The position numbers and the translations under genes are program-made. From Fabrea salina (lineage: Eukaryota; Ciliophora; Heterotrichea; Heterotrichida; Fabreidae): 64,000 bases of DNA. Each line of letters opens with the position of its first letter. The first letter of the stretch is position 1. Positions 36,377-44,390 of the stretch are shown here, piece by piece. The stretch is taken from assembly GCA_022984795.1 (NCBI GenBank), contig JALIHJ010000001.1, forward strand, positions 62,001 to 126,000. Direction: 5' to 3'. The notes below the pieces were generated by a model. That model ran no database searches and had not been told where the DNA came from. It saw nothing but the letters and a program-made list of their open reading frames with translations.

Positions 36377-36943
36377 ATGTTCAGGAAAAAAACACCTTTT
36401 AAACCAGAAAAGCCCATTTTAATAGAAAAAGCAACAGAAGTGTCCAGTACAGGCATTCAGTGCGGTTCACCTCCAGAAACTCCTCTAAGGATCACCCACA
36501 AAAAATCCCAGAGTTGCAATGACTCAAATAAAAGCACCAATGAAGTGATTTTTCAAAAACTAGTTAGCAGACCTTCTAGTCCCTTCAGAGTGAGTCCTGA
36601 ACCCAAAAGCAAAAGATACGTTGCTTCTTCTAGGTACAAAGTTAAACTTTCATCCAGAAAAAATAGTCCTCGCAGAGGCAGACTCAATTCAAGACCACTT
36701 AAAACACCCAACTTTCCAAACAACTACTTAGGAATACCCGAACACTCTAAAAATCGAATGAGTTTAAATTCCAAAGTTACTTACCACCGAAGAAGAATCA
36801 GTGACTTTGCAAAAGTGACTAAATCAGATCCCATGATAGTTGGCAATAAGTTAAATTTTGAAATCCCTAATATTGCGGGAAAGTACACTGCTAACACTAC
36901 TCAAACTTCGTTTCAGTGCTTTGCTCCACGATACTTCCACTAA
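36377..36943 (+). CDS. Basic, Ser/Pro-rich disordered protein, unknown
   Basis: The protein has 188 residues, rich in Lys, Arg, Ser and Asn, with many S/T-P sites (SRPSSPFRVSPEPK, SSRKNSPRRGR) that suggest phosphorylation. No domain is seen. It sits eight bases after the RING-IBR-PARP gene and seven bases before the SWEET gene, all on one strand. Confidence 0.65.
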   Translation: MFRKKTPFKPEKPILIEKATEVSSTGIQCGSPPETPLRITHKKSQSCNDSNKSTNEVIFQKLVSRPSSPFRVSPEPKSKRYVASSRYKVKLSSRKNSPRRGRLNSRPLKTPNFPNNYLGIPEHSKNRMSLNSKVTYHRRRISDFAKVTKSDPMIVGNKLNFEIPNIAGKYTANTTQTSFQCFAPRYFH

Positions 36944-36950
36944 TTAAATA

Positions 36951-37565
36951 ATGGACTTAAAAGACACTTTGTCTTACTCAGGAACACTTTTGTCACTGCT
37001 CACGTGTGTAGCTCCTCTCCCAGGAATAGTTTCTAAAGGAAAAGCTGGCAAGTTTGATCAGGTACCCAAGGACTTTCTTTACCTCAACCACGCTACACAG
37101 TTCCTCTGGCTGCTTTACTCACTGAAAATCGACGACCCAAGCCTTAAACTAGTCAACACTATGACTAGTGTACTTTCTTTAGTTGCAGTTTTGACTTATG
37201 CGCACTACGCTAGGTTGCTGGTTTGGATGTTCACTAGGTACTTAATTTTAAGTTCTGCTGGTGTGACTCTTTACTCTATGTTGGGCAACGAAGCTTTGGG
37301 GACCTTTGCAGTAGGTTTGAACATGGTGACCTTTGCAGCTCCTTGCAAGTCCTTGGGTGCAGTGGTTTCTAGAAAGGACTCTTCTCTGATCGATCCTTCA
37401 ATAGCACTTTGCAACTTAGTTAACTGTTTCATTTGGACAACTTACGCTTATTTGATAAGCAACTCCTTAATTATGACTCCAAACATAGTAGGTTTAGCGG
37501 TGAGTCTGGCACAGATGGTTCTTTACTACTGGGCCACAAACGTTAAAACTCAAAAGATTAATTAA
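36951..37565 (+). CDS. SWEET: SWEET-family sugar transporter
   Basis: The 204-residue protein has seven hydrophobic segments arranged as two MtN3/saliva triple-helix bundles plus a linker. The second bundle carries family hallmarks: NMVTFAAPCKSLGAVVSRKD, NLVNCFIWTTYAYLISNSL and TPNIVGLAVSLAQMVLYYW. The first shows SGTLLSLLTCVAPLPGIVSK. SWEETs move sugars down a gradient across plasma or vacuolar membranes. The first bundle is divergent. The stop TAA overlaps the converging gene's stop in TTAA 37562-37565. Confidence 0.82.
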   Translation: MDLKDTLSYSGTLLSLLTCVAPLPGIVSKGKAGKFDQVPKDFLYLNHATQFLWLLYSLKIDDPSLKLVNTMTSVLSLVAVLTYAHYARLLVWMFTRYLILSSAGVTLYSMLGNEALGTFAVGLNMVTFAAPCKSLGAVVSRKDSSLIDPSIALCNLVNCFIWTTYAYLISNSLIMTPNIVGLAVSLAQMVLYYWATNVKTQKIN

Positions 37566-38347
37566 TCATCTTTAACTCTGAAAGACTGAATGATGTAGTA
37601 AGGCAGAATCAAAGCTTTTATAGCCCACTCACACTTTTTCTTGCACAGTCTAACTTGGGCGTACAAGCAACTCACTAAGGCTTGATCTTCTCTTAGGTCT
37701 TTCAGTAAGTAGTCTACTTCAGAAACCATCACCCACAAGTACACACAACTAAAAGCTCCCAGCAACGTAACACCCACTATAGTGGGCTTGTCAAAAACCA
37801 ACACAAACACAATGAACACCAAAGCCAGTCCCAAAATAGCTAGAAGCCTTCCGTTTTCGGAAGAGTACCTTTTTCTTAAGCACCTAGCAAACAAACTGCA
37901 AGTAAACACTCCTCCACAAAGCATAGAAAGCACACAAAAGATCACTAAAGAACTCGTGTACACTCCTATAAAGGTAAAAAACACTGCTTCAGACACTGTG
38001 AGCAGTCCAAACACCAGAAAGTTAAAACTGGAACCTCTGAGCTCTTCTTCAAAAGACCTTATGAGCAAGTACACTACTGCGTAAACTCCAACACAAACAA
38101 TTGGAACCCAAAAATAAGAGTAAAGAGTAGGCCCAATAATAGGTTCAAGTATTGCACTTGCTGAAACGCAGACTAAACTTACAAATATCTGTGTGCCTTG
38201 GAGTAGCAACACAAAGGAGTGCATTGTAAAGGTTTCAGGAAGACCTGACTGCTTAAGTTTGTCTTTGGATGACTTGGGGTTGCTAGTTTCCACAGTTACT
38301 TGTGCTGGCAACAAGTTTTGTTTAAGGTCAGTTTCTTGGTTAAGCAT
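37562..38347 (-). CDS. Multi-pass membrane protein, possibly TMBIM/Bax-inhibitor-like
   Basis: The 261-residue protein has a soluble N-terminus of about 40 residues and seven hydrophobic segments, roughly at 44-67, 75-95, 105-128, 132-152, 165-183, 186-207 and a weaker C-terminal one. Spacing and a short acidic loop near the last helix recall TMBIM proteins, but the usual family signatures are not clear. Function and location are unassigned. It starts one base after the stop of the upstream gene at 38349. Confidence 0.6.
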   Translation of the reverse strand: MLNQETDLKQNLLPAQVTVETSNPKSSKDKLKQSGLPETFTMHSFVLLLQGTQIFVSLVCVSASAILEPIIGPTLYSYFWVPIVCVGVYAVVYLLIRSFEEELRGSSFNFLVFGLLTVSEAVFFTFIGVYTSSLVIFCVLSMLCGGVFTCSLFARCLRKRYSSENGRLLAILGLALVFIVFVLVFDKPTIVGVTLLGAFSCVYLWVMVSEVDYLLKDLREDQALVSCLYAQVRLCKKKCEWAIKALILPYYIIQSFRVKDD

Positions 38348-38348
38348 A

Positions 38349-39029
38349 TTATTTATGGTATGGAGAAAGGGTGTAAATTTTAGAAATTAGGGTGTTAATC
38401 TCCGGAAGCGACTGGTAAGTAAGTTTGGCGTTGGCAATGTCTCTGTTAGTGAATCCGTACTTTTTCCATATGAAGTCGTGTGCTTTAATTTCCATCCTGA
38501 CAGTGTCGTCTTCTAAGTTCTGTTCAATTATGCTCAAGTACTCTTTGAGCACGCGCTCGAACTTAGAAGGAGTGAGTTTTAAAGGAATGCTTTGGCCTCG
38601 AGAGTTTTCGAAAATAAGGCTTTGGAAGGCAGTCTTTACTTGGGGATCGTTTTCGTACTTAGCAATGGCTCGGTCGAAGTCCTTTACGTCGAGTTTATAC
38701 CTTTGAAGGATGTTTTCAATAGTTTGTCTGACAGCTTCTTTTTGCTTGTTAAGGTAGTCAGAGATGGTTTGTTGGTACTTGAGTTCTTGTTTTCTGAAGT
38801 ACCTGAGTCTTTGCTGTTTGAATTCTTCTTTAAGCATCAAAATGGAGCTGGGGAGTTTGCACTGGATTTCTTCAAGTACTTCAAGAAGGCTTTCTCTGGT
38901 GAGTGTAAGGTTCTTGTCAAAGCTTAGAGTAGACTCTTCTTGTTTGTGACTTAGTTGGTGCCACAGGTAACTCCCCACTACTCCTACTCCAAAGGCTATT
39001 GCTCCTGCAAGTAAGTGTTTTTTTCCCAT
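38349..39029 (-). CDS. Single-pass membrane-anchored coiled-coil protein, unknown
   Basis: The 226-residue protein starts MGKKHLLAGAIAFGVGVVGSYLW: a Gly-rich hydrophobic segment (residues 6-24) likely anchors the N-terminus. The rest is helical and charged (LLEVLEEIQCKLPSSILMLK, RKQELKYQQTISDYLNKQKE). The C-terminal third (FIWKKYGFTNRDIANAKLTY) may be globular. No family is recognised. Its stop is followed after one base by the next gene's ATG. Confidence 0.65.
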   Translation of the reverse strand: MGKKHLLAGAIAFGVGVVGSYLWHQLSHKQEESTLSFDKNLTLTRESLLEVLEEIQCKLPSSILMLKEEFKQQRLRYFRKQELKYQQTISDYLNKQKEAVRQTIENILQRYKLDVKDFDRAIAKYENDPQVKTAFQSLIFENSRGQSIPLKLTPSKFERVLKEYLSIIEQNLEDDTVRMEIKAHDFIWKKYGFTNRDIANAKLTYQSLPEINTLISKIYTLSPYHK

Positions 39030-39067
39030 TTATTACTTGGTAAACATTTTTCTAATTTAGCAGTTAA

Positions 39068-40210
39068 TTACTCAGTGCTTAAGTGACTAGAAATGTAGTT
39101 GAGGTGGTCTTCAAACCGGTTGATTCTTTGGTCAAGCAAAACCACTGCTTTGGTCACAGTGTCGAGTTGCTGCACAATGCTGTCTAGGGTTCCTGAAAGC
39201 TCTTCTGCTAAGCTGTTGCTTGGTTCGTTTGTTTGATTCTCTTTTTTCTTTTGGGCTTTTTGCGGAAGCTTCTGCACCTTTCCAGAAGTCTCCACTGAAG
39301 CCCTCCAAAGCATCACTTTGTAGTCTGCTCCGCCTGACACAAAGAAGTCCCCTGTCTCGTCAAAAGCCACACAGTTCGCAGCTCTTTCGTGTCCGTAAAC
39401 TGTGTAAAGAATGTGGCCTTCTCTGAGGTCCCAAATTTTTAAAGTAGAGTCTGATCCTGCACTCAACATGTAGTAGCCTGAAGGGTGGAAGTCTATGCTG
39501 TTCACAGTGTCTGAGTGTGCGTCGTAGTACTGGATTAGTCTGTGTGACCTCATGTCCCAGAGTCTTATTTTGTGGTCTGCTGACCCTGCTGCTATAGAAG
39601 TTCCGTCGGGGTGGAACCTTGCACTCAACCCACTTTCTTCAAGCTGGAAAGAGCCTAAAGGGTCTTTTTGAGACATGTCCCAGAGTTTCACTGTATTGTC
39701 GTCGCCTGTAGATACAACCATTCTTGAGTCAGGACTGAATCTGGCAGAACGCACCCAGTTCAAGTGCCCCAAAAGCGAAGTGTAGAACCTTTTGTCACTG
39801 ACTCCCCAAATCTTAATACTTTTGTCGTCTGAGCCAGTTAAAAGCATTCTTCCGTCGTTTGAAAACCTAACACTTCTCACAGCTCCTGAATGGGCTTTGA
39901 TGGTTTTAGACCTGCCTTCAATGGTGTTTTCCCAGATCTTTACAGTTTCGTCAGTTGAGGCTGAAGCAATAAGTTCAGAGTTAGGAGAAAAACACACGTC
40001 TGTCACAGGGCCTCTATGCCCTGCAAACCTGTAAGGCCGCGCATTTGACTGCAAGTGCCAAATTTGAACACAACCGTCTTCGCTTCCAGAAACAGCTTGT
40101 TTTTTGGAGTTCTTAACATCCACACTCGAAATAGGTGCCCTGTGTCCTTGGAAAGTTTTTTTAAGTTGAGGGTCGCTTTGAGTAACATACTCCCTGCTAG
40201 GCTCAGTCAT
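39068..40210 (-). CDS. POC1: Centriole protein POC1 (WD40)
   Basis: The 380-residue protein has seven WD40 repeats over residues about 12-305: KTFQGHRAPISSVDVKNSKK, IWENTIEGRSKTIKAHSGAV, TGDDNTVKLWDMSQ, SADHKIRLWDMRSHRLIQYY. A linker follows, then the short C-terminal Poc1 coiled coil (VQQLDTVTKAVVLLDQRINR). POC1 stabilises triplet microtubules of centrioles and basal bodies; ciliates need it for basal body integrity. Length, repeat count and tail all match. High confidence in family, moderate for exact one-to-one orthology. Confidence 0.9.
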   Translation of the reverse strand: MTEPSREYVTQSDPQLKKTFQGHRAPISSVDVKNSKKQAVSGSEDGCVQIWHLQSNARPYRFAGHRGPVTDVCFSPNSELIASASTDETVKIWENTIEGRSKTIKAHSGAVRSVRFSNDGRMLLTGSDDKSIKIWGVSDKRFYTSLLGHLNWVRSARFSPDSRMVVSTGDDNTVKLWDMSQKDPLGSFQLEESGLSARFHPDGTSIAAGSADHKIRLWDMRSHRLIQYYDAHSDTVNSIDFHPSGYYMLSAGSDSTLKIWDLREGHILYTVYGHERAANCVAFDETGDFFVSGGADYKVMLWRASVETSGKVQKLPQKAQKKKENQTNEPSNSLAEELSGTLDSIVQQLDTVTKAVVLLDQRINRFEDHLNYISSHLSTE

Positions 40211-40227
40211 ATTTATGAAAAGTGAAC

Positions 40228-41112
40228 TTAGTGATTAAAATCGAAGCGGAAGCCTAGCTTGTACTCGTTCAAGGCGCTGGCAGTGATTTGCTTTGTATCA
40301 ACCTCACTTGCCACAGTAAACTTGAGGTTAGGGCTGAGTTCTCTTTGCAAAGCTAAACCAACTTTCCCTTCAGAGTCAAACTTTCCCTTCAACAAAGTTT
40401 TAGCGTCGTAATCGTATTCCCCACCTACCTCCATAGATACTTTTCTGGTGCCCCAGTTCTTGCTAACCAGAGTTCCAATAGTAGTGCGTGAGCTTAGTCT
40501 TTGGTAGTAACTAAGTTGGATGTCTCCAATAGAGTAGTGAGACTTGTCGGAGCCCAAGTGTTTAAGCACTAGTCTGCTGGAATTTTTGTTCCACCACATA
40601 GCAAAGTTGTAGGCAGAGAACCTTCCAAGTTTAAAGTCGTACTTAGCGTCAACGCCTACTCCGAGTTCAGGGGCCCCTGCAGTTACGCTTGCCTTAACAC
40701 TTGTAGGGTTATCGGCAAGGGTTACTTTAGCCTTGGCGTTTTTGTGAGTGTACTCGATGGTGGCAGATGGTTCAGCTTCAGTTTTTGAGTGCGGGTAAGT
40801 CACCTTGCACTCTGCTTTTGCTTTTAAGTTGGGAATAAGGTCCTCTGGAGTCCACTCTAAAGTGTAGTGACTCAAACCGTCTGTCCTTCTTTTGGCTTTA
40901 ATTAAAGCTTGGCCTTGAGCGTACTGGAGCCAAGCTGAAGAAAGCATGGGTTGGGCAGTCTCAGGGCGTCTTAAAGCAGAGCGCGAGTGGAAAGTAAGTT
41001 TGTCTTCAGTAGTGTGGATAGTAAGGATAGCCAAACTTCCAAAGCAGTAGTATTTAGATAACAAGTCTTCTTGCTTTTGAGTGAGCCCACTGAAGCTTTC
41101 AAGCTTTACCAT
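40228..41112 (-). CDS. VDAC: VDAC-like mitochondrial outer-membrane porin
   Basis: The 294-residue protein is close to the usual 280-290 of VDAC. It shows alternating amphipathic strands across its length and a clear porin-3-type C-terminus (LLKGKFDSEGKVGLALQREL, then NEYKLGFRFDFN), with an N-terminal helix that is less typical (LTQKQEDLLSKYYCFGSLAI). VDACs pass metabolites and ATP/ADP across the mitochondrial outer membrane. Tom40 belongs to the same fold, but its signature is not seen. Confidence 0.78.
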   Translation of the reverse strand: MVKLESFSGLTQKQEDLLSKYYCFGSLAILTIHTTEDKLTFHSRSALRRPETAQPMLSSAWLQYAQGQALIKAKRRTDGLSHYTLEWTPEDLIPNLKAKAECKVTYPHSKTEAEPSATIEYTHKNAKAKVTLADNPTSVKASVTAGAPELGVGVDAKYDFKLGRFSAYNFAMWWNKNSSRLVLKHLGSDKSHYSIGDIQLSYYQRLSSRTTIGTLVSKNWGTRKVSMEVGGEYDYDAKTLLKGKFDSEGKVGLALQRELSPNLKFTVASEVDTKQITASALNEYKLGFRFDFNH

Positions 41113-41130
41113 TTATTTAGGACAGGGTAA

Positions 41131-42513
41131 TTAGTTCTTACTAGTAATTTGGTTAAAAATCTTTTTTCTAGGAATACCTTTAGTTTCTACCATGTCAAAG
41201 ACAAGGTAAAGTGCCCCTCCAAAAGACACTCCAGCGTAAATCAAAAAAGTCCCTGACAAAGAAACTAAGTTCCCCAAAAAGGGGAAAGTAAACACCACTA
41301 TTGAAATACACACGTGACACACAGTAATTGCTACACTCATCCCTTTGTCTGTCAAGATTTCACCTAAGTAAAGCCAAAGAATAGGTCCAGGAGACAATGC
41401 CCAAACCACACAAAACCCTATAAGCAAAGTAACCGAGAGCTCAATCGGCAAGTTCAACAACTCAGAAAGACCTAGCAAAAGCAAGTCAGTTCCTAGCAAA
41501 GTCAGACCTATAACCAGCATCTTCTTCCTTCCTACTTTGTCCACAAAGGGCAAACTCAGCAGCACCGAAAGAGTGTTTACCACTCCTAAAATAAAAGTGT
41601 AAACTCTTGCCATGAACTCGTTGTCACTGATCTTCTCAAACATCAGAGTTGAGTAAAATATAATAGCTGCAGCTCCTGTGAAGGGCAAAAAGACCGCAAG
41701 CAAAATAGAAAGCCTCATCATCTTTCTGTACTTGGAGTTGCAGAAAAGGTCTTTGTAAGAAGGATTCTCTTCAGGTTGTTCCAGAAAGGCCTCAGTGCTT
41801 TCACTCTTGCTATGGTAGGTCATGGCTTTGGGTAGGCCTTCTGGAGTGTACACGTAGTCAAGGGCTTCTTTGAACTCTTGGTTCCTTCCTTTTTCTAACA
41901 GCCAAAAAGGAGTGTCGAACTTATAAGTAAACAAGTAACCTCCTATTAAGTACAGTGCCACAAAAATCTGGAACCCAAACATTAAAATCCACCACTCGTT
42001 CATAGAGCTGGAGTTGTAGTCTGAAGTAGGCAAAGGAAGCCCCAAGGCATAAGACACAGCTATGCCTAAAGCAAAGTTCCCCTGCGTAAGGCTTCCTAAA
42101 CGCCCACTGATCTCAGGCGGACTTACCTCACTAATGTAAACAGGCGCAATTGCCAAAAAGGCCCCAGAAATAAATCCCCCTACCAGTCTTCCAATCCCAA
42201 AAGTAACAGTAGTGGGAACCATGCAGAGTGCAGCTCCCACACAACTTAGAACACTTAGGAAAACCATAGCTTTGCGACGGCCTAACTTGTTAGCTATTAC
42301 TCCAGCTAGCATGCCCCCAACAGTCCCCCCGATGGGATTGAAAGCTGAAAACAAAGCTACCAGAGTTTCTTTTTGAGAGCCCCAGTTAAGAGTGGCTGCA
42401 ACGTTATTTTGGCAAGGGTTGAAGACTCCCTGGTTGTAGCCGGTCAAAAAGGGCCCTAAAGTAGCATGGAAGCACATGCCTATTACTCTTCTACTTCTGA
42501 ATTCTTTTTCCAT
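41131..42513 (-). CDS. MFS sugar transporter (SLC2/GLUT type)
   Basis: The 460-residue protein has twelve hydrophobic segments and the sugar-porter signatures: NKLGRRKAMVF after helix 2, GRLVGGFISGAFLAIAPVYI SEVSPPEISGRLGSL around helices 4-5, DKVGRKKML between helices 8 and 9, and SPGPILWLYLGEI at helix 10. The QLS/QQ glucose-selectivity positions are not conserved in an obvious way, so the sugar is unknown. It follows the VDAC-like gene by 18 bp in reverse order and lies on the same strand. Confidence 0.88.
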   Translation of the reverse strand: MEKEFRSRRVIGMCFHATLGPFLTGYNQGVFNPCQNNVAATLNWGSQKETLVALFSAFNPIGGTVGGMLAGVIANKLGRRKAMVFLSVLSCVGAALCMVPTTVTFGIGRLVGGFISGAFLAIAPVYISEVSPPEISGRLGSLTQGNFALGIAVSYALGLPLPTSDYNSSSMNEWWILMFGFQIFVALYLIGGYLFTYKFDTPFWLLEKGRNQEFKEALDYVYTPEGLPKAMTYHSKSESTEAFLEQPEENPSYKDLFCNSKYRKMMRLSILLAVFLPFTGAAAIIFYSTLMFEKISDNEFMARVYTFILGVVNTLSVLLSLPFVDKVGRKKMLVIGLTLLGTDLLLLGLSELLNLPIELSVTLLIGFCVVWALSPGPILWLYLGEILTDKGMSVAITVCHVCISIVVFTFPFLGNLVSLSGTFLIYAGVSFGGALYLVFDMVETKGIPRKKIFNQITSKN

Positions 42514-42533
42514 GTATGATTTAATATCTTACA

Positions 42534-43439
42534 TTAAATATTGAAACTTGGAATGTGAGTTCTGTCAAAAACAACACTGGTGAAAGACCTGGTAGTTTTT
42601 TTCTTGGGGCGGCTTTTAAAAATGGGGTGCCTTTTAGGGGCACATTCAAACGAAGTACCGGTATTACTGGTTTGGGACTCCAGTTCGTCCAAACAAAGCA
42701 AACTGCTGTCCATGAACGTTGAGTTCTCTGCGCACAACACAGGCGAGAAACAGGACAGCTCCATCATTTCGGGGTCGTAGCTGTTCGAAAACGAGGAAGT
42801 TAGGAGTTTTGAGATTTTTCCTTTTTCGTCAGTGAGGCCGCTAAGGACTTGTTGGATTTTTTCGTTTTCTTGCTTAGTGGACTCCATGGTGCTTTGGAAC
42901 TTGTCCAGCATTGCCTCGTGTTTCTGGGATATCTTTTTGAGTTCTGTGATTTGTTCTTTTAGTAGGTCTAAAGTGCTTTCGCCTTTAGTGATCTCGCGTG
43001 AATTCTCAAGTGACTTTCCGTAATCGAGTGTGTGGGCTTGCGAACTGGTGTTGGTCACTTCTAAGTGGACGTTGGGTTCTTTTTTGGTCTTCATCTTGTC
43101 AATGGACTTAAGGTTTTCTTCGAGATAAGCAATCTTTTGGCTTAAAAGCAGGTTTTCTTCTTTGAGAGACTTGTTGTCGAGTTCAACTCTAAGTAAGGGT
43201 TACTTTGTTAGTTTTGAGTGAGTGTTTTGCTTGTGTATTGAGACTGAAATAATGTTTTCGTTGGTTTTGTCTAGCTGTCTGGATAGTTCTTTTGCTCGGT
43301 TTTGGTAGAGTATGCGCTCGTACTCTTTGTTAGCAGCAATAGGGTCCTCGTAACCTTCGCTTTCTAGGAGCAAGCTGTTCTCTACCTCTCCTATAGGGGT
43401 CAGCTGTTGATTCTCAGTAAAGAGTTTGCCAAATTCCAT
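42534..43439 (-). CDS. Coiled-coil protein, unknown, one 15-nt intron
   Basis: Two exons on the minus strand (43439-43204 and 43188-42534) give 296 residues. Exon 1 ends ...HSKLTK in phase 2; splicing leads straight into VELDNKSLKEENLLLSQKIA, continuing a coiled coil over residues about 35-115. A second coiled coil lies around 135-195 (LDLLKEQITELKKISQKHEA). The C-terminus is basic (KSRPKKKTTRSF). Left unspliced, exon 1 would end as a 79-residue protein. No family is recognised. Confidence 0.75.
43189..43203 (-). other. 15-nt intron GTAACCCTTACTTAG (minus strand)
   Basis: It starts GTAA, has TA at positions 9-10 and ends TAG. Retention puts TAA in frame; removal joins two coiled-coil frames without a shift. 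Confidence 0.88.
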
Positions 43440-43602
43440 TTATCCAGCTAATTCATTATGACCTTATGTGTATACTGAAAAAAACTTAAGTCCAAAGCAG
43501 CCTTTTCCTGGTTAAAAAAAGGAAATTCTAGGTAGTTAACTGGGCTTAATTCTGCCTAGCACTCTCTAGTGGCCACAAAAATTTTTACTCTACTCTTGAA
43601 AA

Positions 43603-43616
43603 AGTTTTAACTCATG
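43603..43616 (+). repeat. 14-bp direct repeat AGTTTTAACTCATG, copy 1
   Basis: It is identical to 43691-43704. The position upstream of a start codon suggests a possible regulatory element. Confidence 0.6.
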
Positions 43617-43690
43617 GCATACGTTTAGGGCTTTTGACGCTCCTAGAAACTCCTAACTAACACCCTAAAACTCCAGCTTAAAGTTTATTA

Positions 43691-43704
43691 AGTTTTAACT
43701 CATG
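43691..43704 (+). repeat. 14-bp direct repeat AGTTTTAACTCATG, copy 2
   Basis: This copy is identical to 43603-43616 and ends 25 bp before the ATG at 43730. Confidence 0.6.
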
Positions 43705-43729
43705 ACCTCAAAACCTTTAAAATAAAAAT

Positions 43730-44335
43730 ATGAACTCAGAAATAGCAGCTAAGTGCTGCGTTGTCTTGGCAGTAGAAAGTCAAGCCAACAGCGAGAACGA
43801 AGACCATAACGTTTGCAACCCAAGTAACTTTGACTCCCACTTAAGAATCTCTCCTTGGAACGACGAGTTTTTGCACCCCGAAAGGTACTTAAAAACACCA
43901 CCCAAAAGACCCAACCCAGGAGAACTGCGGAGCAGAAGACGTCACTACACAATTAAAGAAAACAAACTTCCCTCCAACAATTACAATCAGTTTTCTGATA
44001 ATTCTGAAAGGCCCAACAAGGAGTTTCAAAAGTGTAACTTTCAGAAATCCAAAAGTTTGCTTCCAGAGTCCAACCAAGCAAACAACCCTACTCTGTCTCG
44101 ACAAAGCTCAGTTGTAAGGCTGCCTAGAATTCCTATGCCCAAAGCCACTTCAGATGTAAATACAGCCGACCCTGTAAGCCTCATTCAACTGGTACACAAC
44201 TTCTACTCAGCATCCCACAAAAGAACAAACTCCCAAAAACCCAAAACCAAAAAACCCACTCCAACCAAGACTCCTAGAAGCAGAAAAAGACACACAAGAT
44301 CTAGCGTTGTCAAAAGAATCACCTTTAGGGGATAA
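43730..44335 (+). CDS. Basic disordered protein, unknown
   Basis: The protein has 201 residues with no hydrophobic core beyond the first 15 residues (IAAKCCVVLAVES). It is rich in Asn, Ser, Pro, Lys and Arg; the C-terminus is strongly basic (KPKTKKPTPTKTPRSRKRH). Several TP and SP sites suggest phosphorylation or microtubule binding, which is inference. No family is recognised. Confidence 0.6.
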   Translation: MNSEIAAKCCVVLAVESQANSENEDHNVCNPSNFDSHLRISPWNDEFLHPERYLKTPPKRPNPGELRSRRRHYTIKENKLPSNNYNQFSDNSERPNKEFQKCNFQKSKSLLPESNQANNPTLSRQSSVVRLPRIPMPKATSDVNTADPVSLIQLVHNFYSASHKRTNSQKPKTKKPTPTKTPRSRKRHTRSSVVKRITFRG

Positions 44336-44390
44336 GCTTAGTTGCATTTTATAAATAATCATAACCTGTAATTCTTGGTGCCATAATAAT

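Larger units (their letters stand above)
43440..43729. other. 290-bp divergent intergenic region
   Basis: This region has no coding frame of note. It contains a 14-bp direct repeat AGTTTTAACTCATG at 43603-43616 and 43691-43704 (88 bp apart), the second 26 bp before the downstream start codon. Otherwise it is AT-rich with short A runs. It is long for this genome and so may be a richer promoter or a non-coding RNA locus. Confidence 0.5.

Noticed and set aside
42111-42125. GTAAGTCCGCCTGAG on the minus strand as an intron in the MFS transporter
   Set aside because: It encodes VSPPE in the family motif SEVSPPEISGRLG and lacks A at position 10.
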